Shown piece by piece: positions 1-8,116 of a DNA stretch of 22,575 nt (position 1 is its first letter; each line of letters begins with the position of its first letter). The stretch lies in assembly GCA_024642605.1 (NCBI GenBank), contig JAHEAT010000063.1:1-22575 (forward strand), read 5' to 3'. The notes under the pieces were generated by a model. That model was not told the DNA's origin, did not search any database, and saw nothing but the letters and a program-made list of their open reading frames with translations. The translations under genes and the position numbers were made by a program. Origin of the DNA: Microbacteriaceae bacterium (GTDB taxonomy: Bacteria; Actinomycetota; Actinomycetes; Actinomycetales; Microbacteriaceae).

Positions 1-2
1 GC

Positions 3-1463
3 CGACTGAATCGCGCCATCGACAGTTTTGGTATCTGGTTGATATTGCTGCTGGCCGCAGCCACCAGGCTCATCAATCTTGGTTTTCCGCGCAAGCTAGT
101 ATTCGACGAAACCTACTACGTCAAGGATGCCTGGACGCTCGGCAACCTGGGTTACGAAGGGTCTTGGCCGCAAGACGCGAATGCAAGTTTCGAGGCCGGC
201 AGCGCGAACGTGTTTAATTCGAGCGCATCTTTCGTGGTTCACCCACCACTTGGAAAGTGGCTCATCTTTTTGGGCATGAAGATTTTTGGCCCCGAAAACG
301 CGGTTGGTTGGCGATTCTCGGTTGCAGTTTTTGGCATCGCATCGGTCTGGCTAATCTACATAGTTGCCGCTCGACTTTTCGGTTCGAAACGCTGGGCCCT
401 GGTACCGGCTTTCCTGCTAACCATCGATGGGCACGCAATCGTAATGAGTCGCACAGCCCTGCTCGATGGCATCCTGGCGTTTTTTGTGCTTTTGGCTTTT
501 TACTTTTTGCTACGCGATAGAGCCCTGAGCCCACTGAGCCTTTGGCGTCGGCCCTGGTTGGTTGCAATGGCGCTCACACTTGGCTTGGCGTCGGCAGTGA
601 AGTGGTCGGGACTTTACTTTTTGGCAGTCTTCACCCTTTACGCGTTGATTTCAGACCTGCTGCTTCAGCGACGAATCTCTAAGGCCCTCGATGAAGATCG
701 CTTCGATTGGATCGGTTCAAGCATCAAGCAAAGCTTTGCCAAAGCGGTGCTAACTTTGCCGATCGCTCTAACCGTCTACGTCTTTACCTGGGCCGGCTGG
801 TTTGCCACGTCGGGTGGCTATTACCGCCAGCTGCAACCAGATCAAATCGGTTTGCCAAGCTGGCTCAGCTGGTTGCCTCAACCGGTTCAGGCCTTCTGGT
901 ACTACCAGGTGCAAACCTATTCTTTTCACGTCAACATGAGCACCCCGCACGGCTACGCTTCGAGCCCGTTAACCTGGCTGCTGCCAATTCGTCCTACCGC
1001 TTTCTTCTTCGAAGGGTCAGATGCTGGCACCGCCAACTGCTCGGGCACCGAAAACTGTGTTAACGCCATCACCGCACTCGGTAACCCAGCCATTTGGCTG
1101 GCGGCTTTCTTGGCGATAGTCGCAGTTTGCATTCGCTGGGTGCGCCTGCGCAACAGGGTTTCGTCTCTGATTCTGCTTGGGTTGCTAGCCGGTTATGTTC
1201 CTTGGCTCATGTATCTGCACCGCACCACGTTTCAGTTTTACGCAATCGCCTTCTTGCCATGGATGCTGCTGGCGCTTACCTATTGGCTCAAACTCAAGGT
1301 CGAGAGCGCCGGCCTCGAGCGCAAGTCGAGAGCTAAAGCCGGGGTGATTTCGTTCCTGGCGCTGGCTCTGGTCTTTAGCGTCTTCTTTAGCGATCTATGG
1401 CTGGGCTACACCACCACCTACTGGTACTGGCACATTCACATGTGGCTGCCCTCTTGGATTTAG
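3..1463 (+). CDS. pmt: Protein O-mannosyltransferase (PMT/GT39), 5'-truncated
   Basis: The reading frame is open to the left window edge (first codon at base 3), so the gene starts upstream; 486 residues are visible. The protein is a multi-spanning membrane protein. Near its visible start, after a hydrophobic helix, it has FDETYYVKDA, matching the acidic DE motif of the first extracytoplasmic loop of dolichyl-/polyprenyl-phosphate-mannose protein mannosyltransferases, then HPPLGKW. A Trp/Tyr-rich C-terminal region ends in WHIHMWLPSWI, as in the PMT four-TM C-terminal domain. By family, it transfers mannose from polyprenyl-phosphomannose to Ser/Thr of proteins being exported, outside the membrane. 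A short gap separates it from an MFS gene that appears to have its own promoter. The internal TTG at base 39 is not a credible start because it lies inside the first visible hydrophobic helix. Confidence 0.9.
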   Translation, partial: RLNRAIDSFGIWLILLLAAATRLINLGFPRKLVFDETYYVKDAWTLGNLGYEGSWPQDANASFEAGSANVFNSSASFVVHPPLGKWLIFLGMKIFGPENAVGWRFSVAVFGIASVWLIYIVAARLFGSKRWALVPAFLLTIDGHAIVMSRTALLDGILAFFVLLAFYFLLRDRALSPLSLWRRPWLVAMALTLGLASAVKWSGLYFLAVFTLYALISDLLLQRRISKALDEDRFDWIGSSIKQSFAKAVLTLPIALTVYVFTWAGWFATSGGYYRQLQPDQIGLPSWLSWLPQPVQAFWYYQVQTYSFHVNMSTPHGYASSPLTWLLPIRPTAFFFEGSDAGTANCSGTENCVNAITALGNPAIWLAAFLAIVAVCIRWVRLRNRVSSLILLGLLAGYVPWLMYLHRTTFQFYAIAFLPWMLLALTYWLKLKVESAGLERKSRAKAGVISFLALALVFSVFFSDLWLGYTTTYWYWHIHMWLPSWI

Positions 1464-1482
1464 CGGCCACATAACCGCAAGG

Positions 1483-1488
1483 TAGGCT
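1483..1488 (+). promoter_or_regulatory. -10-like hexamer TAGGCT, candidate leaderless promoter of the MFS gene
   Basis: TAGGCT fits TAnnnT and ends exactly 6 nt before the ATG at 1495, so transcription would begin at or next to the A of the start codon. A weak purine run (ggtagg) is also present, so a conventional ribosome site cannot be excluded. The same hexamer at the same distance precedes the XPB gene at 19633. Confidence 0.4.
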
Positions 1489-1494
1489 GGGCTA

Positions 1495-2667
1495 ATGGCC
1501 TCCTACACCGATGTTTTGCGCCGCCCTGGCGTTGTTCGCATAGTCGGTTCACAACTGGTAGCGCGCTTTCCTTTCGGAATGATGACCCTCGTCTTTGTGC
1601 TGCACATCCATGGCATTTCTGACTCTTATGCGCTCGCTGGTCTTGCGGTTGGGCTCGAAACCCTTGGCGTTGCAATCTCCAGCCCGCTTCTCGGCCGATC
1701 AATGGCTACCTTCGGTGTGCGCAAAATGCTACTTATTTCGTCGAGCGTAACCACGCTCGCCATGCTCACAATTGGGCTTGCCCCCATCGCGCCTGAGGCG
1801 ATGGCCGCTCTCTGCTTCTTGGTTGGACTCTCTAGCCCTCCGGTGCAGTCGGCGGTGAGAACTATCTATCCAACACTCGTGAACAAAAAATCGATGGGCA
1901 CGCTGTATGCACTCGATGCCAGTTTGCAAGAGATTATCTGGGTAGTGGGGCCGGTCGCCGCGACATTTCTAGCCGCAACCGGCAGCACTTCGCTAGGAGT
2001 TGTAGTTATGGCGGGAATTCAAATTGGTGGGGCAATCTGGTTTTCGTCGAATCCCGAAATTTCTAAAATCAACCTACCCAAACCCACTCGTCGGTTAGGT
2101 GGAGTGCTGCGCCAAAAGATTGTGGTTGCCAATGCCGTCATTGGCGGGTTGCTGGTTGGCTCGTTCTCGGGTGTCGAGGTGGGCACCGTGGCGCTTTACG
2201 ACCGCACAACCGCCGGTTGGGTTATCGCAGCGCTCTCGCTCGGCTCGCTGTTTGGCGGCTTTGCATTTGGGCACCGATCGAAAACCAAGTATGCACTCAC
2301 TCGTCTGCTCTGCTTCATCACCTTTGGGTTCGCGCTCGCATATGTAGCCCCGAATAACCCGCTCTGGCTTGCCGCGGCCTGGTTCTTGGCTGGGTTGGGT
2401 GTGGCTCCTGCCCTCGGCCTTCTTGGCGCAATCATCGGGGCTTCCGTGAAATCGCAAGATGCCCCCGAAGCTTACGGGTGGGTTGGCGCCGGGCAAACCG
2501 CGGGCTATGCGGCAGCAGCATCGGTTACCGGTTTTGTGATTGACGCGATCAACGCAACCAGCGCGCTGGCGGTGGCAGGAATTTGTGCCGGCCTTGCAAT
2601 GATTGTTGCCTGGTACTCATCGAGATTCACCCCGGTTATTTCGAACCAAAGCACAGAGGAGAACTGA
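1495..2667 (+). CDS. MFS transporter
   Basis: This is a 390-residue, strongly hydrophobic protein with about a dozen membrane segments spread over its whole length, a normal size for a 12-TM major facilitator. After the second hydrophobic segment it has a short cytoplasmic loop (SPLLGRSMATFGVRKMLL) of the kind seen between TM2 and TM3 of MFS proteins. Charged residues are sparse within membrane segments. The substrate cannot be told from sequence; small-molecule efflux is a reasonable family-level guess. Its TGA overlaps the ATG of the YciI-like gene (TGATG), suggesting translational coupling. The start at 1495 is supported by the -10-like hexamer 6 nt upstream. Nothing in the gene suggests damage. 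Confidence 0.85.
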   Translation: MASYTDVLRRPGVVRIVGSQLVARFPFGMMTLVFVLHIHGISDSYALAGLAVGLETLGVAISSPLLGRSMATFGVRKMLLISSSVTTLAMLTIGLAPIAPEAMAALCFLVGLSSPPVQSAVRTIYPTLVNKKSMGTLYALDASLQEIIWVVGPVAATFLAATGSTSLGVVVMAGIQIGGAIWFSSNPEISKINLPKPTRRLGGVLRQKIVVANAVIGGLLVGSFSGVEVGTVALYDRTTAGWVIAALSLGSLFGGFAFGHRSKTKYALTRLLCFITFGFALAYVAPNNPLWLAAAWFLAGLGVAPALGLLGAIIGASVKSQDAPEAYGWVGAGQTAGYAAAASVTGFVIDAINATSALAVAGICAGLAMIVAWYSSRFTPVISNQSTEEN

Positions 2668-2951
2668 TGGCAATCTTTGCAGTCACCTACACCTACGACG
2701 CGAGCGCTGAATTGCTCAACGAGATTCGACCTACTCACCGCGAATTTCTTGCCGACCTGCTCGAAGAAGGTGTGCTCCTCGCGAGTGGTCCGATGGTAGA
2801 CACCAACGGTGCCCTGCTGATTTTGCGCGCAGACTCGTTAGAAGAGGTTTCTCACCTGCTCAACACCGACCCGTTCGACATCGCTGGCTTCATTGGTGAG
2901 CGAACGATCACCGAATGGAACCCCGTTTTTGGCCCCTGGAGTGCAAAATGA
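2667..2951 (+). CDS. YciI-like protein (ferredoxin-like fold)
   Basis: This 94-residue protein begins MAIFAVTYTY and has the YciI pattern: a first beta strand, an RPTHREFLADL helix with conserved Arg and His, a GVLLASGPM strand-turn, then LLILRADSLEEV and a conserved DPF. YciI proteins are small dimeric alpha-beta barrel proteins; the Haemophilus protein has a proposed but unproven His/Asp active site, and the biochemical role is generally unknown. The start at 2667 is chosen because it overlaps the MFS stop (TGATG) behind a GAGGAG Shine-Dalgarno site; a longer frame opening at 2583 lies entirely within the MFS gene. Its own stop overlaps the start of the aldo/keto reductase (ATGA), so four genes here are probably co-translated. 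Confidence 0.88.
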   Translation: MAIFAVTYTYDASAELLNEIRPTHREFLADLLEEGVLLASGPMVDTNGALLILRADSLEEVSHLLNTDPFDIAGFIGERTITEWNPVFGPWSAK

Positions 2952-3781
2952 CGTTTTCGCTGACACAAAACCCTTTGATTCAGCTTCACAACGGACAGCT
3001 GGTTCCGCAGTTGGGCCTTGGTGTCTACAAAGTGCAGCAAGATGTGGCCACGCAGGTTGTTCGCAACGCACTCGACCTCGGTTACCGCCGCATCGACACC
3101 GCAGCTCTCTACGATAACGAGCAAGAAGTTGGCGCAGCGATTCGGGCCAGTGGTCTAGAGCGCGAAGAAGTTTTTGTAACCACCAAGATTTGGAACGATC
3201 GTCACGGATACCAAAATGCACTCGAAGCCATCGACGAGTCGTTGGCTCGCCTCAACATCGAATACGTCGACATGATGCTCATTCACTGGCCCAGCCCCAA
3301 GCAAGACAAGTACGTGGAGACCTGGGTAGCACTCGAGAAGTCGCTCGAGACCGGCAAGGTGCGCGGCATCGGCGTTTCAAACTTTCACCCTGAACACCTC
3401 ACCAAACTTTTGGCGAGCGCGAGCCTGGCCCCAGTTCTCAACCAGGTCGAACTGCATCCGGGATTATCGCAAGCCGAGATTCGCGCATTCGACGCCGACA
3501 ACGCCATCGCAACCGAAGCGTGGTCGCCGTTGGCTCGCGGCAAAATGTCGCAGACTCCAGCAATTTTGAGCGCAGCCGAGCACCACGCGAAAACACCTGC
3601 GCAGGTTATTTTGCGTTGGCACATTCAGCTTGGAAATCTTGTGATTCCAAAATCTTCGAATCCAGATCGCTTGGCCGAAAACTTGGATGTTTTCGACTTC
3701 GAGTTGACCGCAGATGAGATGAAGTCAATCGACGCCTTAGAAAATGGCGAACGTATTGGCCCAGACCCTAGGGAGTTTTAG
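2948..3781 (+). CDS. Aldo/keto reductase, 2,5-diketo-gluconate reductase-like
   Basis: The protein has 277 residues, typical for a single-domain NADPH-dependent (beta/alpha)8 aldo/keto reductase. The catalytic tetrad is visible: Asp50 and Tyr55 (RRIDTAALYDNE), Lys80 (VTTKIWND) and His113 (MLIHWPSP). GKVRGIGVSNF and a C-terminal PKSSNPDRLAENLDVFDFEL nucleotide-binding segment follow, and the protein ends in IGPDPREF as in the 2,5-diketo-D-gluconate reductase branch. It reduces aldehydes or ketones in the cytoplasm; the physiological substrate is unknown. The start at 2948 is preferred over an in-frame ATG at 2915 because it overlaps the YciI stop (ATGA), has GGAG upstream, and gives the usual N-terminus. 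The next gene begins 2 nt after its stop. Confidence 0.92.
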   Translation: MTFSLTQNPLIQLHNGQLVPQLGLGVYKVQQDVATQVVRNALDLGYRRIDTAALYDNEQEVGAAIRASGLEREEVFVTTKIWNDRHGYQNALEAIDESLARLNIEYVDMMLIHWPSPKQDKYVETWVALEKSLETGKVRGIGVSNFHPEHLTKLLASASLAPVLNQVELHPGLSQAEIRAFDADNAIATEAWSPLARGKMSQTPAILSAAEHHAKTPAQVILRWHIQLGNLVIPKSSNPDRLAENLDVFDFELTADEMKSIDALENGERIGPDPREF

Positions 3782-3783
3782 TT

Positions 3784-4674
3784 ATGCGCGTTCTAATTTC
3801 TGGCGCCAGCGGCCTAATCGCCAGCGAACTCAAGGTTCAGCTCAAGCAGCTGGGTCACCAACCGCTTTCGTTGGTTCGGCGTGAAGCCACTTCGCCAGAC
3901 GAAGTGCAGTGGGACCCTCAAAACGGCCTGCTCGAACCCGGCATTTTAGAGACCATCGATGCGGTCGTGAACCTTGCGGGTGCAACCACCGGCAAACTCC
4001 CGTGGACCAAACGCTACAAAGACGAGCTAATCACCTCGCGACTACTTTCAACCAAAACACTCGTCGACGCCATAAATGCCGCCGAGAAAAAACCCGCGGT
4101 GTTAATCAGCGGTTCTGCATCCGGGTTCTACGGCGACTGCGGCGATCAAGAGTTGAGCGAAGAAGCGCCCAAGGGGCATGGATTTCTCAGCGACCTAGCC
4201 GATGCATGGGAGAAGGAAGCACTTCGCGCTCAGAACTCAACGCGCGTGGTTTTGGTGCGAACCACAATGGTCATGTCACGCAAACTTGGTGCGCTAGGTA
4301 AGCTTCTACCGCTTCTTCGACTAGGCCTAGGAGGCGCGCTGGGTAACGGCAAACAGTGGTGGGCGTGGATCAGTCTCGTCGACCAAGCCAGAGCCATCGT
4401 GCATCTCATTGAGAACAACGAATGCCGCGGTGCCTACAACATCACCGCTCCTCAACCGGCAACCTGCGAAGAGATAACCAAGGAGTTAGGCAAACAGCTT
4501 CACCGCCCGACCCTACTCAAGGTTCCTGCCTTTGCACTCCGACTCTTTTTGGGCGAAGCCGCGACCGAGCTTTTGCTCTGCAGTCAGAAGATGACAGCAA
4601 CCAAGCTGGAGTCCACTGGCTTCGAGTTTGAACATCCCGATTTAGAGTCTTCGGTTCGCTACGTACTCAGTTGA
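3784..4674 (+). CDS. TIGR01777-type NAD(P)-binding epimerase (YfcH/SulA-like)
   Basis: This 296-residue protein has an N-terminal Rossmann start, VLISGASGLIASEL, in which the third glycine of the usual GxxGxxG is Ala13. It then has a VVNLAGA segment, the family signature around ISGSASGFYGDCGD with ELSEEAP and GFLSDLADAWEKEAL, and a WAWISLVDQARAIVHLI segment. The C-terminus (LFLGEAATELLLCSQKM, then TGFEFEHPDL) is the DUF1731 domain found in this family. Members are short-chain-dehydrogenase-like proteins of unclear substrate, known as YfcH in E. coli and linked to cell-division inhibitor SulA only by old annotation. It starts 2 nt after the reductase stop and ends the five-gene + strand run. 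It converges on an MFS gene 17 bp away without a convincing terminator. Confidence 0.9.
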   Translation: MRVLISGASGLIASELKVQLKQLGHQPLSLVRREATSPDEVQWDPQNGLLEPGILETIDAVVNLAGATTGKLPWTKRYKDELITSRLLSTKTLVDAINAAEKKPAVLISGSASGFYGDCGDQELSEEAPKGHGFLSDLADAWEKEALRAQNSTRVVLVRTTMVMSRKLGALGKLLPLLRLGLGGALGNGKQWWAWISLVDQARAIVHLIENNECRGAYNITAPQPATCEEITKELGKQLHRPTLLKVPAFALRLFLGEAATELLLCSQKMTATKLESTGFEFEHPDLESSVRYVLS

Positions 4675-4691
4675 TTGAAAATCGATAACTT

Positions 4692-5942
4692 TCAGGCGTT
4701 GACTTCCTGAGTCATGACGTGCCGGTCAGACTCATCGCCGAGGCGTCGAATAAAGCCGTAAGACAGCAGCGCAATCACAACAGAAACAGCCCCGGCCGTA
4801 ATGTATGGCAAGCGCAGATCAACCTTTGCGATCGCGCCGCCGAGCATTGAACCAATCGGCATCAAACCCCACACGAGAGTTCTTCGAGTGCCGTGAATTC
4901 GGCCGAATATCTCGTTCGGAATCAACGTGTGGTACAGGCTCATAAGCAAAATGTTCCAGGCAGCAACCCCGAACCCTCCGATCGCCATGCAGATGGCGTA
5001 AACCCACGCATTTGGAGCGACCCCCTGCAGAAGTTCGAAAATCGTGGTGATAGAAATGCCGAGTGCAAGAGCTGTGCCCCGGCCAAATTTCTTGGATGCT
5101 CGAGAGGCAACCAGCGCGCCAGCGAGTGCACCGATGGCTCCCGAAGCCATCAGAAAACCGTAAAGCGTTTCGGGCACGTTCTGGGTTTTTAGGGCATAAA
5201 GAACCTGTGCGGCAGTCGCGGCATTGAAGCACAACCCGAGGGCAGCCGTGGTTAACACGAGACGCAACAGTTTCTTGTCATTCCACAGGTAGCTGATGCC
5301 GCCTTCCATCTGCCCCAAGAATGACTCGCGTTTTTTAGCAGCGCTCGCGAGCCCAGCCGCGACGCTAACGGGGATGCTGGTAACCAGAACACCAGCCACC
5401 AGAAAGCCGGCCGACTGCACCATCCAAGGAACAACGGCGGCGATTGCAAAAATCACTCCACCCAGCGGAGCGCCGAGAAACCCAACCAGAATTGTGTCGG
5501 CTGCCTGAATTCGCGAATTACCTCGCTCAAGTTTGTTCTGGGTGAGCAACGTCGGCACGAGCGATTGAGTCGCGGTATCAGAAACGACGTCACATACACC
5601 GATGAAAAACAGCGATGAGTAAAACGTGACAAGTGTAAGGCTGTGGGTGAAAAGCATGGTGGTAACCACCAGCGCGATGATCGCACGAGAGAAGTTGACT
5701 ATGGTGAGCAGCCGTCGACGGTCGATGCGGTCTACCAGAGTGCCAATCGGAATAGCGAAAAGCAACCAGGGCAACATGTAGAGCGCGGCCATTAGTGAGA
5801 TAAGAAAAGGGTCTTGGGTTAGCGTAGCCGCTAGCAAAGGACCGGCCGCTGCAATGAGTCCGTCGCCAAACTTAGTTGCAACCAATGCGGCGTAGAGCCG
5901 GTTGAAACCTGAGCCTAAAGACTCCGATGCCCTGATGCTCAA
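4692..5942 (-). CDS. MFS transporter, EntS/MFS_3-like exporter
   Basis: This 416-residue polytopic protein starts with a short soluble N-terminus, then FNRLYAALVATKFGDGLIAAAGPLLAATLTQ and a TM2-TM3 loop IGTLVDRIDRRRLL, the typical MFS D-R-x-x-R-R signature. The second half repeats the fold (VASRASKKFGRGTAL) and has IPNEIFGRIHGTRRTLVWG, as in the MFS_3 group that includes the enterobactin exporter EntS. Export of a small molecule is the family-level expectation; the substrate is unknown. The start is a TTG at 5942 with AAAGGAG five bases upstream on the coding strand, a clear Shine-Dalgarno. It lies downstream of the histone-like gene on the same strand but behind that gene's terminator, so it probably has separate transcription. 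The 29-residue tail after the last TM is hydrophilic. Confidence 0.85.
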   Translation of the reverse strand: MSIRASESLGSGFNRLYAALVATKFGDGLIAAAGPLLAATLTQDPFLISLMAALYMLPWLLFAIPIGTLVDRIDRRRLLTIVNFSRAIIALVVTTMLFTHSLTLVTFYSSLFFIGVCDVVSDTATQSLVPTLLTQNKLERGNSRIQAADTILVGFLGAPLGGVIFAIAAVVPWMVQSAGFLVAGVLVTSIPVSVAAGLASAAKKRESFLGQMEGGISYLWNDKKLLRLVLTTAALGLCFNAATAAQVLYALKTQNVPETLYGFLMASGAIGALAGALVASRASKKFGRGTALALGISITTIFELLQGVAPNAWVYAICMAIGGFGVAAWNILLMSLYHTLIPNEIFGRIHGTRRTLVWGLMPIGSMLGGAIAKVDLRLPYITAGAVSVVIALLSYGFIRRLGDESDRHVMTQEVNA

Positions 5943-5970
5943 GGTTCTCCTTTGAATCGAGTTTCAGCCT

Positions 5971-6012
5971 AAAACGAGAAACGCCCCACCGACGAATCGA
6001 TGGGGCCTCTCG
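5971..6012 (-). terminator. Intrinsic terminator of the histone-like gene
   Basis: Read on the - strand, CGAGA-GGCCCCA pairs with TGGGGC-...-TCTCG (GCCCCA at 5983-5988 with TGGGGC at 6001-6006, and CGAGA at 5975-5979 with TCTCG at 6008-6012). A short T-rich stretch (CGTTTT) follows. It begins 10 bp beyond the stop of the Ala/Lys-rich gene and separates it from the downstream MFS gene. Confidence 0.7.
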
Positions 6013-6022
6013 CGAAAGAGCT

Positions 6023-6691
6023 TTACTTCTTTGGAGCAGCCTTAGGTGCTGCTGGCTTCTTGGCCGCTGGCTTGGCTGGTGCCTTAGCTGCTGGCTTGGC
6101 GGCAACCTTCGGTGCAGCCTTGACAGGAGCCTTCTTGGCAACCGGCTTAGCGGCTGGCTTCGCAGCCGGCTTAGCAGCAGCCTTAGGTGCAACCTTCTTA
6201 GCAGCTGGCTTAGCAGCTGGCTTAGCAGCTGGCTTCGCAGCAGCCTTCGGTGCAGCCTTGGCAGGAGCCTTCTTGGCAGGAGCCTTCTTGGCCGGAGCCT
6301 TCTTTGCAGCAGGCTTGGTAGCAGCAGCGATCTTCTTCTCTACTACATCGGCAGCCTTGGTTACGGTTTTAGCTGCGGTCTTGGTAGCCGACTGGGTTGC
6401 CTTGCTTGCGGTCTTTACGGCTGCGGTGGCCTTCTTCTCAACTACCTTGGCGGTGGTTGCAACCTTCTTCTCAACCTTCTTTGCGGTTGCGGCTACAGTC
6501 TTCTCTGCATCTTTGGCAGCGCGTCCGGCTTGCTTACCAGCCGACTTAGCAGCCTTCTCGGCTGCAGCGGTCACTTCAGCAATAACTTCGGCAGCCTCAG
6601 CCGCGATGTCTGCGCCAACTTCTTGTGCAGCCTTCGAAACGGCTGGTGCATTTTTGTTCCAGATCTTCTTTACGCGATCAAACAAACTCAT
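6023..6691 (-). CDS. Histone-H1-like Ala/Lys/Pro-rich basic protein
   Basis: The 222-residue protein is dominated by Ala and Lys. An N-terminal MSLFDRVKKIWNK precedes an Ala/Glu/Lys helix-forming region (about residues 15-115), then a tail of AAKP, APAKK and AAPK repeats (about 120-222). It has no HU/IHF domain and no aromatic core, so it resembles only the tail of mycobacterial HupB or the H1-like proteins of other bacteria. Non-specific DNA binding and nucleoid compaction is the likely role, by composition. The start is fixed at the second of two in-frame ATGs: AAGGAG sits directly against the first (6697) but 6 nt from the second (6691). An intrinsic terminator follows. The longer + strand reading frame across the same DNA is a shadow of the repeats. 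Confidence 0.8.
   Translation of the reverse strand: MSLFDRVKKIWNKNAPAVSKAAQEVGADIAAEAAEVIAEVTAAAEKAAKSAGKQAGRAAKDAEKTVAATAKKVEKKVATTAKVVEKKATAAVKTASKATQSATKTAAKTVTKAADVVEKKIAAATKPAAKKAPAKKAPAKKAPAKAAPKAAAKPAAKPAAKPAAKKVAPKAAAKPAAKPAAKPVAKKAPVKAAPKVAAKPAAKAPAKPAAKKPAAPKAAPKK
6201..6236. repeat. Three tandem 12-bp units in the histone-like tail
   Basis: GCAGCTGGCTTA occurs twice and GCAGCTGGCTTC once, back to back, encoding AAKP three times on the - strand. Degenerate relatives of this unit fill about 6030-6310. Such DNA is prone to slippage in multiples of four residues, so tail length may differ between strains. Confidence 0.85.
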
Positions 6692-6760
6692 GGTCATCTC
6701 CTTGAAAAATGGGGGTTATCTCAAGTGTAGTTGCGATGCCGAAAGAAGTGGCTTTACGAT

Positions 6761-7429
6761 TTAGCCGTTTGCGCGGCGGCGACGCAAGATCTGGTCGAGA
6801 TCATCGATCTGCAGAGTCTGCTCGCTCTTAGCTGCCGGCAGTTCGACCACCTCTGCAAAACGAACTTCAACCAGTGACCCTTCTGATCCCTTAAAGATTT
6901 GGTCAGGCACTCCCGGTGCACTCCAACTCTTGTCTGGAAGACCCGAGTCTTGCAAGGCGGCTCGAGCTTGTGAATCGTGAATGCCAGGTTGACCGGCGTA
7001 CACAAACGAACGAACCTTGCGAAGACCGAGCGCTTGGCTAAGGGAATTTTGGTAGGCCTTTGATGCCGCACGGTTTACGGCAATCGCGCCCGAGAGCAGA
7101 AGCACTCCAGCACCCACGCCAATCCAAGCGAAAACTGAGGCGGCAATCAGGGTTGCCGACCACGCAATGCCGCCGACCAATGCGAATGAAGTAGCCGTCG
7201 AGATTCTTCGCACCGAAAGTGCTCGTCTGGCGCGATCGGTGATTTTTCCCCTCTCGCCACCGGTGACTTTCGCCACCTCTTGACGAGCTTCGCGCTTGAT
7301 TTCTTCGCGCATAGAACGCGTCTGCTCTTTTTCGGTGCTTCGATTTGACCATGAAGGAATGAAGAACAGAAACCACACCGCTCCGAGGGCGACGAACATA
7401 AGGCCGCCAGACATCGAAGTAAAGTTCAT
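6761..7429 (-). CDS. SepX/GlpR-like divisome membrane protein
   Basis: This 222-residue protein has one TM near the N-terminus (about residues 7-26, ending IPSW), a basic cytoplasmic segment with REEIKREARQEV and ARRALSVRR, a TM hairpin (about 80-119) and a soluble C-terminal tail ending DQILRRRRANG. This 1+2 TM topology and a place beside a RimJ-like acetyltransferase and a divergent 5-formyltetrahydrofolate cyclo-ligase match actinobacterial SepX (Streptomyces) / GlpR (corynebacteria), which acts at the division septum and partners the gephyrin-like Glp. The assignment rests on topology and synteny plus a general resemblance; no catalytic motif exists to confirm it. It has a leaderless-type promoter. 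An alternative is an uncharacterised membrane protein. Confidence 0.62.
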   Translation of the reverse strand: MNFTSMSGGLMFVALGAVWFLFFIPSWSNRSTEKEQTRSMREEIKREARQEVAKVTGGERGKITDRARRALSVRRISTATSFALVGGIAWSATLIAASVFAWIGVGAGVLLLSGAIAVNRAASKAYQNSLSQALGLRKVRSFVYAGQPGIHDSQARAALQDSGLPDKSWSAPGVPDQIFKGSEGSLVEVRFAEVVELPAAKSEQTLQIDDLDQILRRRRANG

Positions 7430-7435
7430 ACCTCA

Positions 7436-7441
7436 AAGATA
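7436..7441 (-). promoter_or_regulatory. -10-like hexamer TATCTT, candidate leaderless promoter of the SepX-like gene
   Basis: On the coding strand TATCTT is followed by six bases (TGAGGT) and then the ATG at 7429. GAGGT touches the ATG, too close for normal Shine-Dalgarno use, which favours leaderless initiation. Confidence 0.5.
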
Positions 7442-7483
7442 TGGGCGAATTAATTCGAACCGTGAACCTTTGCGGGCGTGTTT

Positions 7484-8092
7484 CTAAGTAATTGGTTTGG
7501 GATGCTTCTGCGCAGGCACTAAACCTCGCACCCAGCGGTTTAAGACTCCACCCTCAACCTCTTCATGAGTGAGTGCAAAAACGTAGTGGTCTCGCCAATC
7601 TCCATTGATGTGGATGTAACGCTCCTTGAGCCCCTCGTATCTGAATCCGAGTTTTTCGACCACTCTCAAGCTGGCAGCATTTTCGGGTCGAATGTCGATT
7701 TCTACTCGGTGCAGATCAACGCTGTTAAAAAGGTAGTCGCAAGCTAGAGCCACAGCAGTTGGAGCGATGCCTCGGCCGGCCACCTCTGGAATGACCCAGT
7801 AACCAATCACGGCGCTAGACACCGAACCAAAAAGAATATTGGCTACATTTAGCTGCCCGACCACCTCACCATCAACCTCGATCACAAAGGGCAACCCCGA
7901 GAAATCATCAACCTGGCGGGTGAGTCCGCGCACCATGCCTCGAATGTCGAAGCTGTTGGGTGCTGAAGGGTTGGTGGCTTCCCACGGCCGCAGCCATTTG
8001 CGATTCCCCAGAATGAGTCGCTCAAGCTGCTTGGCATCGCGCATCTTTAGAAGACGCAAGCGAACCTCACCGTGAGATAGAACGAAAGACAT
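7484..8092 (-). CDS. rimJ: RimJ-like GNAT N-acetyltransferase
   Basis: This 202-residue GNAT protein has VRLRLLKMRDAKQLERLI at the start, a central YWVIPEVAGRGIAPTAVAL (acetyl-CoA-binding motif A, with RGIA in place of R-G-x-G/A), then VDLHRVEIDIRPENAASLRVVEKLGFRYEG, the standard RimJ/RimL ending, and an extra basic tail. RimJ-type enzymes acetylate N-terminal amines of ribosomal or other proteins; the target here is unknown. The start at 8092 (MSFVLSHGEVRL) is chosen because the longer frame to 8239 would run into the divergent cyclo-ligase gene and adds no family-like sequence. Only 24 bp separate it from the divergent gene. On its strand, TAATCT (8106-8111) could serve as a -10. It lies 54 bp upstream of the SepX-like gene, as in other Actinobacteria. 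Confidence 0.85.
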   Translation of the reverse strand: MSFVLSHGEVRLRLLKMRDAKQLERLILGNRKWLRPWEATNPSAPNSFDIRGMVRGLTRQVDDFSGLPFVIEVDGEVVGQLNVANILFGSVSSAVIGYWVIPEVAGRGIAPTAVALACDYLFNSVDLHRVEIDIRPENAASLRVVEKLGFRYEGLKERYIHINGDWRDHYVFALTHEEVEGGVLNRWVRGLVPAQKHPKPIT

Positions 8093-8116
8093 GGCCACGA
8101 TGGCAAGATTAGTGCC

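Noticed and set aside
4675..4691. Terminator between the convergent epimerase and MFS genes
   Set aside because: Only a 5-bp TGAAA/TTTCA stem (AT-rich) can be drawn, extending into the MFS stop region, with no T tract.
6000..6764. 254-codon + strand reading frame rich in Ala, Gly, Leu and Phe
   Set aside because: It is the antisense of the Ala/Lys-rich repeat gene; the - strand frame has a Shine-Dalgarno at the right distance and a terminator, while this one has neither.
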